From Deltaproteobacteria bacterium (GTDB lineage Bacteria; UBA10199; DSSB01): a DNA stretch of 64,000 bases. Location of the stretch: positions 62,001 to 126,000 of the forward strand of contig JACKPJ010000004.1 in NCBI GenBank assembly GCA_024233625.1. The letters run 5' to 3'. The notes under the pieces were generated by a model. It ran no database searches. It was not told where the DNA came from and saw only the letters and a program-made list of their open reading frames with translations. Position numbers and translations under genes: made by a program. Of this stretch, positions 42,237 through 51,914 are shown piece after piece (position 1 is the stretch's first letter; every line of letters starts with the position of its first letter).

Positions 42237-43907
42237 ATGCCAGAGATTACTGTCCATTCGGCATCCATTATAAAAACTTGGATACATAATCAGGTGCGTC
42301 GTGCCTATTTAGGTCCTCGTGATAATCAAAAAACAGACGCTTCGTTCGCAGAGGGTTCTCAGGATGCTCTTCATCAGACGGATTTAGAGCATCACATCAT
42401 CAACCGCCAAAGAATCCGCGATTTCTTTTTTTCAGACCTCGAATATCGTGATTTAACAAACTTGGCACGTGATCTGGATTACCTCATGACTGCTGGAAAT
42501 ATGGAATGTTTGCCAGGGGATCAAAAAATTCCTTTAGATGGACATCAAGCAGCTATCGCCAGTAGTGTTGTTCAATATGTGCGGGCGACGAGTACGTCGG
42601 ATGCATTTACACAGTATTCTCTTAACCCTGATCAGCTCTTAGAACAATTAGGTCAGGCTTATACGCCTCAAAAAAAATCCCGCCAAGAAATTAGAAGACA
42701 AGTCTTTCAGCGCGATCAAAGGCGTTGGGGAAGTTCTAGTCCGCTTTCTCAAACTATGGCTGGAGAAACTATTGATTCAGTGAGTGCTGATTCCGAGAGA
42801 TATTCAAGAGAAAATGTTGTGAAGACTCGTTGGGTAAAAGCGGTACCTGTCAAAGATGAGCAGTTGAGTATTTCGGCGACTCGTGCAGCGATGGAGGCTT
42901 ATTATCGTCTTCCCTTGCAAGAAGGACGTTTTGATGTCGCCAAATGGAATAGTGATTATCAAGAGATTCAAAGAGCCTTGGCACTTCAAGGCGTTCAGGT
43001 TTGGGTTTGGGGAGCCGAAATCGGCTCGGAGCAGGTCTTGCAGCAGGTTCATTCAAATCTTTCTGAATATGCTTATTCCGATGCAGAGGTCAGGTCTGGC
43101 TTGGTGGCTTTGACTTTTAAAGTTCTTCCATCTACTCTTACGGGGGAAGATGCTACACCTGACTCAAGTCAGCCGAAAGCCAGGGTGACAGTGGCTGCAT
43201 TTTTAGATCCTGTGGAGAGTCCCTCGCTACAAAATAGCATCGATTGGGAGCTCATTGATCAATTGCAAAAAGCGGATTTATCATTGGGTTTAAATTCAAA
43301 TCAAAAACAACTTTTGCGAGAAATTCCTCAGCTTCTTGAAAGAGAGCACGCTTTGGACAGCTCTCATATTCGAACTTCGATTTTTATCTTAGAACAAGCC
43401 CTCTCAGGTATTCATCAAGGTCATTTAACTCTTCAAACAGGGAAAGAAACTTATTTATATTATCAAATAAACAAGCTGAACTTACTTTTAAGTCAAGTAC
43501 CTGAAGCTAAGATTGAGACTCATTTAGAAGTCGGTCACTTAGAAAGAGAACCCGCAGCACCGCTGTCATTGAAAAGAGGTCTTGAAGAGGCCTACGCTCG
43601 CTTTGAGGGCTTGGTTGTAAGGGATCCGTCTCGAGCAGTCCATAATTTTGCAATTTACCTCGTCGAAAATTCGGGAAATTTTCCGGATTATTTGAATTGG
43701 GCCACTGATGTCAATGCTGTGCTCTATTACCTCAATGAAGGTGGAGAAAAAATGTATGAACTTGCAAGACTAACCGAAGAAGGCGATTGTTTTTATCAAC
43801 GCATGGACAGTTTACGTCGTTTAGGAGTTTTTAGAGATGCGAGTGCAGAGTTCTTAACTCGTCGGCAGCTGGAGACAATGTCAAAAAAAGGGAGGGTGCT
43901 GAAATAA
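42237..43907 (+). CDS. Array protein 2, unknown family (type I paralogue)
   Basis: A 556-residue paralogue of array protein 1, 73 bp downstream. Matching landmarks are the N-terminal module (~56-117, IPLDGHQAAIASSVVQYV), RRQVFQRDQRRWGSS against RFRQHEAARRRWAGM, GVQVWVWGAEI against GIYLWLVEGVP, NSIDWELIDQL against IEIDWVFITNL, and the C-terminal PDYLNWATDVNAVLYYL against PDWATSVDMVIHEL. It ends LRRLGVF plus a basic tail terminating SKKGRVLK. No signal peptide, membrane helix or catalytic motif is visible. The pair must have arisen by duplication and then diverged strongly. Confidence 0.85.
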   Translation: MPEITVHSASIIKTWIHNQVRRAYLGPRDNQKTDASFAEGSQDALHQTDLEHHIINRQRIRDFFFSDLEYRDLTNLARDLDYLMTAGNMECLPGDQKIPLDGHQAAIASSVVQYVRATSTSDAFTQYSLNPDQLLEQLGQAYTPQKKSRQEIRRQVFQRDQRRWGSSSPLSQTMAGETIDSVSADSERYSRENVVKTRWVKAVPVKDEQLSISATRAAMEAYYRLPLQEGRFDVAKWNSDYQEIQRALALQGVQVWVWGAEIGSEQVLQQVHSNLSEYAYSDAEVRSGLVALTFKVLPSTLTGEDATPDSSQPKARVTVAAFLDPVESPSLQNSIDWELIDQLQKADLSLGLNSNQKQLLREIPQLLEREHALDSSHIRTSIFILEQALSGIHQGHLTLQTGKETYLYYQINKLNLLLSQVPEAKIETHLEVGHLEREPAAPLSLKRGLEEAYARFEGLVVRDPSRAVHNFAIYLVENSGNFPDYLNWATDVNAVLYYLNEGGEKMYELARLTEEGDCFYQRMDSLRRLGVFRDASAEFLTRRQLETMSKKGRVLK

Positions 43908-44062
43908 TTATTTAACTGTAATGATAGTTTTTTTATTTTCATAGCAGAAAAATTTTGTGTTTTAAATCATAAAACTAAGCAACTTTTTGCTAATTGAAGC
44001 GATAACTATAGAAAAAAATAATGATAAAATTTATTCTTTAAAAACATAGGGGAATCCATTTC

Positions 44063-46336
44063 ATGCCACCACCCATAGGCTCTTCTGGCCAAGCTCAAAA
44101 CCTCAACCATGAAGCTTTAATTGAAAAAATTTCGGAGTTTGCAGCTCTTACAACTTATGAGCGAGCTAGTTATATTCGCCGTATGAACAGCTTGGCTGGC
44201 GTTTCGGGTAGGTTTAATACGCAAGGCTTGTTCGATTTAAAAAGAAAATTAGAAAATTTAAAAAAAGGAATTGGAAGGGGGTTAACAGAAGCTGATACCA
44301 ATAGGCTCCTGTGGTTGCAAAGGCATTGGGAAATTGAAGACACTTATGAAAAAGCTCCGGTGCCTAATCCAGTGACCAGCCTGTTAGCGACAAGTGCAGA
44401 CGCGGCAGTGGCCCTGACTCGTGGAGCAGCGAGGTTTATGGCTTCACCAAGCGATGCCATGGCTGAACTGAGCAGTGCTACAGATTCTACAGGTAATTTA
44501 GATGCAATTCGTCTTGAAACAACAAGGCGGTTGTTAAATTTTTTGAAGGAAGGGGCAATCGAGGTTTCTGCAGCAAGCCCTCTGCATATTTCCATGCTCC
44601 TCAGGACTTTACCTGAGCTTTTGGGTGACAAGAGTTGGCATCAACAAAAAAGGGAAAATGTTATAAGAATTTTGGAAGCTAATTTCCTCCGTGATTCCAC
44701 AAAGACAAGTTCAGAGGCGCAAACTATGGCTAGAGAGGTCGTGGACTGGTTGCGTTCTTTTCAACGAGTTGAAGACTTGAGTTATGATAGGTATCGTCCT
44801 GTGTCTATAGCCTCCCCTGTCTCTGCAGAGCAGCCCGCTTCGACCCTTGAGTGGAAGTCTCCTATTGATTCGGATCGAGTAGAAGCTGTAGACGCTGATC
44901 CAGATAGCCCCGATGTTCGAGCTTCCAGGCGTCGACCACCCGCGATGCGTGAGGCTGATGAGAAAAAAGTTTCAAAAGTGACTTTGCCTGAACCCCCATC
45001 CTTAGAGAGCTCTTTAACAGATGAACAACAATCTTTTGTCGTGAAAGTTCGTCGACCTTTAGGAATCTCCACTCCTGGCCAAATAGCTAAGCTGCAATTA
45101 GAACGAGTTACGGAAGTTTATTCAGCTTTATCTGAGCTCGGGGATGCGCTCCGCGGTGAAGATGATGGGGATCCGTTTTTAAGAGAGGTAGAGCATTATC
45201 TGTCTGTCTTGGAAGTCTGGGATGAGGCCTACCTAGAAGGCACTGTTCATGATTTACCGCCAGAATTGGTACGAGCGGAGTTATTATTAGAGTTTTCGCA
45301 AGAAAAAAATCTGATTTTGTATGGGCTCAAGCTTCCTGCGGTCCATGAAATTCCACCTGGTTGGTTGCAAGATCGACTGGCGAATTTGATCAGTCGTATA
45401 GAAAATATAAGGGATTTTCCCGAGACCAGGCATAATTTGATTGCAGCATTGGCTTTAAGCCCTCAGGTCAAAGAGAGTATTTTAGATCAGAAACTTGTCG
45501 GCCTCAGGGATGAACTCAAATCTGCACAAGCTGAGCTGGAGGGAGCACTCCGTGAAGCAGAGAGTGTTGATGCCAAAGGAAAAGTGTTTGAAAACTGGTC
45601 AAAGAAGCATGCTCGTTTTGTTGCTCTTTCCATTGTATTGACTGGTGAGGGGCGTTCTCCACAAGGGCAAGCCTTATTATCTCGAGTGCAAAAAGAGCTT
45701 TCTCTGCGTGATCTCCATGTTTTTGAGCGTATTATCAAAAGTGTGATGGGAGAATCCAGTTATCTGATTGACCATCACGGTCGTACGCAGTCCGCGCCAG
45801 CTGAAGATTTACACAGGTTAGCTATACAAATTGCTGAGAGAGAAGATCTGAAGCCGTATTTTAGCAGGGCAAATTTAGATTCTAGTCAAGCGATTGCCAT
45901 AGTAGAACAAACTTTAGAGCAATTTCCGGGATCACTTTTAGGTGAACCTGCTCTTGACGTCAACTCTACTGCTCCAATAGGGGACCAACTCGCGGCCCAG
46001 CATCTCAATGCCTTGGCGACTCGATCTTTAAAGACTTATCTTGCAAGGCTTGCTGAAGCAAGAAGCGCTGTTTCATCTTTTAGAGCCAGGCGCTCCGGAA
46101 TCGTTTCTGATGCTTCAGGTGTTTCCGAAGATGGGGAGGGCGTCATTCAAGGCAGGAAAAGAGGTAAGAGATCGCGTCCTGGTAGTGAGGATATAGCGGG
46201 AAGAACTCGGGGCAGAACTGCACCAGAGGATCCAAAAGCAGAAGCAGGAAGAGAAGAGTCTTCAGTAAAAGATACGAGCGATAGAAGAAAAATTTCTGCT
46301 AAAGAGGGAAAGTTAGCCCCAAAAGGAGTAAAGTAA
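44063..46336 (+). CDS. Array protein 3, unknown family (type II paralogue)
   Basis: A 757-residue, mostly helical protein starting MPPPIGSSGQAQ. The shared N-terminal module is at ~50-100 (GLTEADTNRLLWLQRH, DTYEKAPV). A polar linker follows (~250-325). A central domain at ~500-570 reads WSKKHARFVALSIVLTGEGR and is shared with array proteins 4, 5 and 8. Then comes SQAIAIVEQTLEQFPG. The motif SGIVSDASGVSED begins at residue 678, exactly 80 residues from the end, and opens a basic Gly/Arg-rich disordered tail ending KGVK. No enzymatic motif is seen. The upstream AT-rich spacer has TAAGCAACTTTTT, also present before array gene 4. Confidence 0.85.
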   Translation: MPPPIGSSGQAQNLNHEALIEKISEFAALTTYERASYIRRMNSLAGVSGRFNTQGLFDLKRKLENLKKGIGRGLTEADTNRLLWLQRHWEIEDTYEKAPVPNPVTSLLATSADAAVALTRGAARFMASPSDAMAELSSATDSTGNLDAIRLETTRRLLNFLKEGAIEVSAASPLHISMLLRTLPELLGDKSWHQQKRENVIRILEANFLRDSTKTSSEAQTMAREVVDWLRSFQRVEDLSYDRYRPVSIASPVSAEQPASTLEWKSPIDSDRVEAVDADPDSPDVRASRRRPPAMREADEKKVSKVTLPEPPSLESSLTDEQQSFVVKVRRPLGISTPGQIAKLQLERVTEVYSALSELGDALRGEDDGDPFLREVEHYLSVLEVWDEAYLEGTVHDLPPELVRAELLLEFSQEKNLILYGLKLPAVHEIPPGWLQDRLANLISRIENIRDFPETRHNLIAALALSPQVKESILDQKLVGLRDELKSAQAELEGALREAESVDAKGKVFENWSKKHARFVALSIVLTGEGRSPQGQALLSRVQKELSLRDLHVFERIIKSVMGESSYLIDHHGRTQSAPAEDLHRLAIQIAEREDLKPYFSRANLDSSQAIAIVEQTLEQFPGSLLGEPALDVNSTAPIGDQLAAQHLNALATRSLKTYLARLAEARSAVSSFRARRSGIVSDASGVSEDGEGVIQGRKRGKRSRPGSEDIAGRTRGRTAPEDPKAEAGREESSVKDTSDRRKISAKEGKLAPKGVK

Positions 46337-46550
46337 GTGTTTAAAAAATATATGTTTTTAAAAATCTAAGCAACTTTTTCTCTCTTCATACGATGATTAA
46401 AGAGAAATTGATAAAGTCGTTACGGCATTAATTTATCAAAAATATTATAAAAAATCAAAAACCCTGGTCATTTCATAATGTGCTAAAAGTGTCGCTGAAT
46501 ATCGATAAATTTTAGTGTGATGTTGATTTTTTAACAAAAAGGGAATTTTT

Positions 46551-49289
46551 ATGTCAGTAGATGCGGGTAGGTCCTCACAAGAGTTAAATCTGGCGGGTTT
46601 TCAAAAAGAAGCTGAACGGATTTTAGAATTTCAGGGGAAAGAAGTTCATAGAGCTATTGGTAAATTAAATGTAAGAGCAAAACCAGCTATTTTTTTTAAG
46701 AAAAGTGAGTTGCAGAGATTACTTGGTTTAGTCAGCCAAGGTAGAGAGTTAAAACCCCGTGACCGAGAGCGAATTGGAGAGTATCTTAATGCAGCACAAC
46801 TTGATGTTTATGTAGAATCAGCACCTGCAGCCGATGCTGTGTTGAGAAAACCTTCCTCCTCTAAATCACCCACATCATTATTTGGATCAGCTACAGCCGC
46901 TAGCGCTACCATATACGGAACTTCCTCTGAAGGGTCTGGTGATACCTTAATGTCTGTCGACCCGAGTCTAGTTGTAGAGGAAGAACTCCTCGCTTCATTT
47001 CCTCCAGAGCCTGAGTCACATATGTCAGAGGTAGCTTCAGACATAGATCGTGCAGCCGACGGAACCATAGGGCCTTTCTCGACAGATGACCCTCAACAAC
47101 AGACTATATCGGATGCTTGGGAGGCCAAAGATTGGACTCCTCCTAAAGGGAATTGGTGGAAAGAGACTAAGCCTGAGTTGAAGACACTTTTCAGCGTCTT
47201 CACACTTTTGGCTGAAATCAATCGCCAAGCAGTAAGTGACGGAAAAAGAGTTCCAGTGCCATCACAAGAAATGTCTGTTCATCGTCTGATAATGCAGCGT
47301 GTAGTGAAAAGCGGACAGGCTTTAGCTAATAATCAAAGCGTCGTGCTCAAAGCTTTATTGTATATCGAAGCCAATCTGCATCACGTCGAGGAATCGGACA
47401 CTTTAATCATTCGTGCTGTTTTAAAAAAATGGCTCGGTCGTGAGCTCCAAGCACCTGCATCTGTGTCAAACGAAGCAAATGCAAAGCCGGTCGTTGAAGC
47501 TTTGCCAGTTCGGTACGTTCCAAGCGCAAGAAGTGATATCGACTATAATGTTTTAAGTGCCGCTTTAGCTAAGTTCAGTGACTTACTTGATTATCCTAAC
47601 GATGCCCTTAACGCAAGTGTTGCGGAGTCTTTTCGTAAATCGAACTTCAGTGTGCCTGGAGATGAGGTTCAAAGACATGTTAAGCATTTGAGTGATCAAA
47701 TTTCGGAAGCTCATGCCTCTTTTGAGGAGCTCTTGCACAGTCCAGATATCGAAGCTGAAAGACTCGAAGTCTGGACGCGTGAGCATTCAGGCTTGTCTGC
47801 ACTTGCTCTCGTCTTAACAGGTCAAGGGCATCGTCCTCATGCTCGTGCAATCTTAGACTTAACTGAGGGGCATTACAACTCAGCTTGGGCACAGACTCTT
47901 GGCGAGATACTCGAGAGCCCCATGGGAATTCATGTGCATGAGTTACAGGAAATTATGAGAAGAAGCTTTAATCTGCTAGATACTCCTAATATGCGACCAG
48001 TCCAAGAGACAGTCGCCAGGCGAGTATTTGAGCGACCTGATTTGGCTAAAGCTTTTGCGGATGCGGGGGTAACTGAGCATGAGGCCATTAATATTATAGA
48101 GACTGTTTTGGCAAGTGACGCTGCGGCGCTTTTACCTGTGGATGCCCCTGAACTTGCGCAGGCCTCACCCGTCGGTTTGGAAGCATTAAGTGAACAAGAG
48201 ATTATCGAAATTCAAAAAATGATGGATGTGGCTTTAAATGTGCCATCTGATGTTAACTTAAATCTTAGTATTAGCGTGTATGACTTGAGAAAGCGTGCAG
48301 GTTGGATAGGAAGAGGCCTTAGAGTTGTTAAAGCAAATTTTAATCGACGAAATGACTTCTTAGAATCAACAAACCCTAGAACTAGAGCTGCATTATCCTC
48401 TGCAACCGCTCACATTTGTAATTTGGTCGCAGTGATAAGAGCGGATCGTATTACTCGGTCAAATCAGTCAACACCGCTTTTGTCTTCAATCTTAAGAAAA
48501 CTCATGCCGACATTGGATGATAATAGAGAAGCTCAAGAGCATACCTTAAAAAGCGTCGCAAAAAATTGGACAGAATTAGCCGAACCCGATTCAACAGGTA
48601 GAGCTTATGTCCCTGAGAGAAACACTGATTTGGCTCGAGCCAATGAAATTGCGACTGAAGCTTTAAAAGTTGAGTTGACTCGTCTGGAAAATCAAAAAAA
48701 ATCGCGTTTGATCGAAACGAGGCAGAAGGTTGGTGAAACTTACCCAACTCGAGAGCTTTCCCCTGATGCCTACGCAGAAGCGGCTTTGGAATTTACCCAA
48801 GCTCTGTACGATCTTTTTAAGGGAGATCTTGATTTAAGGCATGCTAGATATGCCGGCATAGCTAGGGATATTCAGAGTGAAAGAGGTTTTCTGACATTTT
48901 TGACTAATTATCAGAATGCAGAATTAATGTCAGAGTGGCTTAGTGAAAGAGGCTTTTCTAATTTTGATCTCGGTCCGAAGCCCATTCAAAGTATTGCATA
49001 TACAGGATTTAGTTTTGTTACTGAGCGAAGTGGTCGAGGCCAATCGGGTTTTATTGCGGAAGACGCAGTTGAGGTGAGAGGTTTTGAGGATACAGTTGGA
49101 AGAGATCGAAGTGACCGCACTCGAAGCCGTGTTGGACGGCCTGCTCGTGGCGCTGCTGAATTTACAGAAGAACGTCAAGAAGCTCCAAAAGCTAAAAGCT
49201 CTGGACGAAACGAGTCTATTGATGTAGAGGGAAAAGCTAAGTCTAAGCCGCGAGGAAGAGGCCCAGGAGGAATCATTAAAGGGAAGTAA
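46551..49289 (+). CDS. Array protein 4, unknown family (type II paralogue)
   Basis: The largest member, 912 residues, starting MSVDAGRSSQEL. Shared N-terminal module ~48-92 (ELKPRDRERIGEYL, LDVYVESAP). A Ser/acidic linker spans ~95-200. Central domain ~400-465: WTREHSGLSALALVLTGQGH, followed by GVTEHEAINIIETVLA. An extra helical region (~560-800) is not obvious in its paralogues. The tail motif SGFIAEDAVE begins at residue 832, 81 residues from the end, and leads into RSDRTRSRVGRPARGA and a final KPRGRGPGGIIKGK. AAAAGGGA precedes the ATG. It is followed by array gene 5 after only 5 bp. Confidence 0.85.
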   Translation: MSVDAGRSSQELNLAGFQKEAERILEFQGKEVHRAIGKLNVRAKPAIFFKKSELQRLLGLVSQGRELKPRDRERIGEYLNAAQLDVYVESAPAADAVLRKPSSSKSPTSLFGSATAASATIYGTSSEGSGDTLMSVDPSLVVEEELLASFPPEPESHMSEVASDIDRAADGTIGPFSTDDPQQQTISDAWEAKDWTPPKGNWWKETKPELKTLFSVFTLLAEINRQAVSDGKRVPVPSQEMSVHRLIMQRVVKSGQALANNQSVVLKALLYIEANLHHVEESDTLIIRAVLKKWLGRELQAPASVSNEANAKPVVEALPVRYVPSARSDIDYNVLSAALAKFSDLLDYPNDALNASVAESFRKSNFSVPGDEVQRHVKHLSDQISEAHASFEELLHSPDIEAERLEVWTREHSGLSALALVLTGQGHRPHARAILDLTEGHYNSAWAQTLGEILESPMGIHVHELQEIMRRSFNLLDTPNMRPVQETVARRVFERPDLAKAFADAGVTEHEAINIIETVLASDAAALLPVDAPELAQASPVGLEALSEQEIIEIQKMMDVALNVPSDVNLNLSISVYDLRKRAGWIGRGLRVVKANFNRRNDFLESTNPRTRAALSSATAHICNLVAVIRADRITRSNQSTPLLSSILRKLMPTLDDNREAQEHTLKSVAKNWTELAEPDSTGRAYVPERNTDLARANEIATEALKVELTRLENQKKSRLIETRQKVGETYPTRELSPDAYAEAALEFTQALYDLFKGDLDLRHARYAGIARDIQSERGFLTFLTNYQNAELMSEWLSERGFSNFDLGPKPIQSIAYTGFSFVTERSGRGQSGFIAEDAVEVRGFEDTVGRDRSDRTRSRVGRPARGAAEFTEERQEAPKAKSSGRNESIDVEGKAKSKPRGRGPGGIIKGK

Positions 49290-49294
49290 GTTAT

Positions 49295-51898
49295 ATGCCG
49301 GGAAATGAATTTAATCCAAATAATATCGATCACCGTGAGCGTTTAGTAGCGTGGATTGAGGCTGCGTTTGTTCAAGATGAAACAAAAATCCCCAAAGAAG
49401 GTCTTTTAAGCATCACAAGTCTAAATAATTTACGTAATGAATTACTTGATCAAGAGGTGGCTTTGGGTCCAGAACAAGAGGCACTTGCCAGTGCTTTGTG
49501 GAGTTCTAAACAAAGGATTGACCAATATGTTAAGAGACCGGTCTCTGCGCCACAAACTACAGAATTTAGAGTGAGCCCTTTTTGGTCTCCCTTTGAACCG
49601 CAATCCCGAACAGTAGAACATGATCCTCAGCAAGGTATGAGTAGGGACAAGTCTTTTAATTCCGTTGAGGCAGGTTCTGAATCACAAGTGACATTTTCTT
49701 CTGGAGAGCATATTTCAATTAATGAAGCCGATCGTTACCGTGGTCGTACATATGAAGGGACTATAAAGAGAACAATAAGAAAAGCTTTACAGAGGCTGTC
49801 AAAGCCGACTGCACACGAGTGGGATTGGAGTAAAATAGATGAGTTAAGCTCTTTATTGGAAATGAAAGCACCATGGAAAATCAGTTTGAGTTTTATCGAA
49901 TTGGCTATCGAGGCCTTAGATCTTGCTTATAATAGATGGCCTGTTAATCCTCGTCCACAACCCAAAAGCATCTCATTAGTGAATGAGATGATTGTATGGC
50001 TAAGAGGCTTGTCTTATCAATTGAGCTCTCAAAGTGCTATTGAGGCAGTCCCTGTAGTTGCTGCAAGTGATTTATTTATACAATATGTTCCCACTTCCGC
50101 GGGTGTAGCAACAAAGCCAGAACCATTGCAAGTTGAGCAGGTCTTGAGAGCCTTGACCTTGATTGTTGAGGAAACAGAGCATATTGCATATAAAGAATTA
50201 CTATCCAATTTAGAAGCATGGTGGCAGGTTAATCATACTTCTGCGGGTGAAGTTCAATATACTAGAGATTTACAGCGAGCAGAGCATGCCATCGCGGAGT
50301 GGAAATCCGGCGCTCTGAGAGTGAGTTTACCACCTTCTCAAGAAGTCCATTCTTCAGGACTGGACTACTCAATCCTTGAGGAAAGTGCCTACATTTTGCG
50401 ATCGCAATTAGAACGGGGTGATCAGGATTTACCGAATACTTTGCAGCAACTTGATCCAGCTCTAGCTGAATCATTTGATCAATCTATTGAAGCTCTGGAA
50501 GATTTTGCAGTAGACAATCCCAGTTTAGATAAGTGGAAACATTGGATTGCTCAACGCCCTGAGCTTAGTTCCATTGTTTTGGTCCTGGCCGAAAATAGTC
50601 GTAACCCCCATGCTCAGTTAATTTTGCAGGAGATCAGTCCACATGTGAGCGAGTGGACCCTGGCGAGACTTTCTGTGCTTCAAGATTCAACCTTTGGAAC
50701 AGGCTTATGGGAAGTCGAGGCGATCAAAGGCCAAGCTGCTGACTTGTATGCAGAGTGTTTTTTGCTGGATAATCATGCCATTCAGCAAAGAGCCGTTGAA
50801 TTATTAACAGATTCTGCTTTAATGAGTGCCTTTGAAGCAGCCGCCATTCCTGTTGAGGAGGCTTTGCAGATCTTGGAGGAAGCTATTGTCGAGTTGGGAC
50901 ATTGGCCTTCAGCAAAGGGTGTCAATCAAGCAGCTGCACTTCCCTTGCAAGAAGCTCAAGTAGTAGCGGTATCAGAGGCCCTGACTCTTGTTGAATTTTC
51001 TAGAGCTAGTGACCCTGCCTTATCTAGTTCCATAGAAATGGAGAAAGATGCATGGAAGCAGTTTTTAGAGGATTGGAAGCAGCGAACAGATCCCACACGT
51101 TGGACCTCTCAACATAATCAGCGACTTCAGCAAGTTTTAGAGCTTATTTTAGAGGCAAAAGCTATAAAAGATGAGGCTGCAAGAGAGGTCTTAGCAAAAG
51201 TGATTTCTGATTTAAAGCTTCAACAACAACTAAATCACAAGGAGCCTGAAGCAAATCGGCAAGCTCTTGCAGCGGAGACCGATTTGGCTTTGCAAGGAGT
51301 CATGAGACGACGACTGGAAAATATTCGTCAGAAGAAAATCTTACGGCTTCAATCTGCTTGGGACCTTTATGAGAACGTCAGGGATAGCAGTCATCGAACA
51401 TCTGGTACAAATCACTTTAAACTTATGCGTGCTCGACGTTTTATAGAAGCTCTTGAAGCCCTTTGGCAAGTTAGACATCAAGAAACAACAAGTTATGACT
51501 TTCGAACTTGGTTGCAGGGAGTCTCTTTGGGATCCCCATTAGAAAGGCAATTAGAAACTGAGTTGAAAGACTTATTGGGTAGTAGCATGTCTTATCGAAA
51601 ACTGAGAAAAGCGATTACTCATTCGATAGGTAGGGGTGATTTGAGCACTTCTGGATTGATATCAGAGGCAAATGCAGTTGAAGATAATACACCACTGGCC
51701 TCGCGTGGTCGAAGAGTACGAGGATCAGAAATGCGCGCTATTGAGGCAGGCCGAGTGCGTAGTGGAGTGACGTCTGAAGCGGAGAGTCGTAAGATATTAT
51801 CGAGAGCAGAGCGACTTCGTGCAGCGCAAAGAAGCGCAAGAGAGCGTATGCGTAGCGAAATACCGGGTGACATTTCAGGAAGAGTATTCACTAAATAA
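49295..51898 (+). CDS. Array protein 5, unknown family (type II paralogue)
   Basis: An 867-residue protein starting MPGNEFNPNN. N-terminal module ~35-85 (ALGPEQEALASALWSSKQRI, DQYVKRPV). Central domain ~405-475: WIAQRPELSSIVLVLAENSR, with VLAE in place of VLTG. Then comes IPVEEALQILEEAI. The C-terminal motif SGLISEANAVED begins at residue 786, 82 residues from the end; a second similar SGVTSEAES occurs 37 residues later. The tail is Arg-rich and ends DISGRVFTK. Array gene 6 starts 16 bp downstream, so genes 4-5-6 are one tightly coupled unit. Confidence 0.85.
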   Translation: MPGNEFNPNNIDHRERLVAWIEAAFVQDETKIPKEGLLSITSLNNLRNELLDQEVALGPEQEALASALWSSKQRIDQYVKRPVSAPQTTEFRVSPFWSPFEPQSRTVEHDPQQGMSRDKSFNSVEAGSESQVTFSSGEHISINEADRYRGRTYEGTIKRTIRKALQRLSKPTAHEWDWSKIDELSSLLEMKAPWKISLSFIELAIEALDLAYNRWPVNPRPQPKSISLVNEMIVWLRGLSYQLSSQSAIEAVPVVAASDLFIQYVPTSAGVATKPEPLQVEQVLRALTLIVEETEHIAYKELLSNLEAWWQVNHTSAGEVQYTRDLQRAEHAIAEWKSGALRVSLPPSQEVHSSGLDYSILEESAYILRSQLERGDQDLPNTLQQLDPALAESFDQSIEALEDFAVDNPSLDKWKHWIAQRPELSSIVLVLAENSRNPHAQLILQEISPHVSEWTLARLSVLQDSTFGTGLWEVEAIKGQAADLYAECFLLDNHAIQQRAVELLTDSALMSAFEAAAIPVEEALQILEEAIVELGHWPSAKGVNQAAALPLQEAQVVAVSEALTLVEFSRASDPALSSSIEMEKDAWKQFLEDWKQRTDPTRWTSQHNQRLQQVLELILEAKAIKDEAAREVLAKVISDLKLQQQLNHKEPEANRQALAAETDLALQGVMRRRLENIRQKKILRLQSAWDLYENVRDSSHRTSGTNHFKLMRARRFIEALEALWQVRHQETTSYDFRTWLQGVSLGSPLERQLETELKDLLGSSMSYRKLRKAITHSIGRGDLSTSGLISEANAVEDNTPLASRGRRVRGSEMRAIEAGRVRSGVTSEAESRKILSRAERLRAAQRSARERMRSEIPGDISGRVFTK

Positions 51899-51914
51899 TT
51901 TTGAGGAAGATTTT

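Noticed and set aside
51819..51914. N-terminal extension of array gene 6
   Set aside because: It overlaps the end of array gene 5 in another frame; ATG 51915 has a good ribosome site (GAGGAAG).
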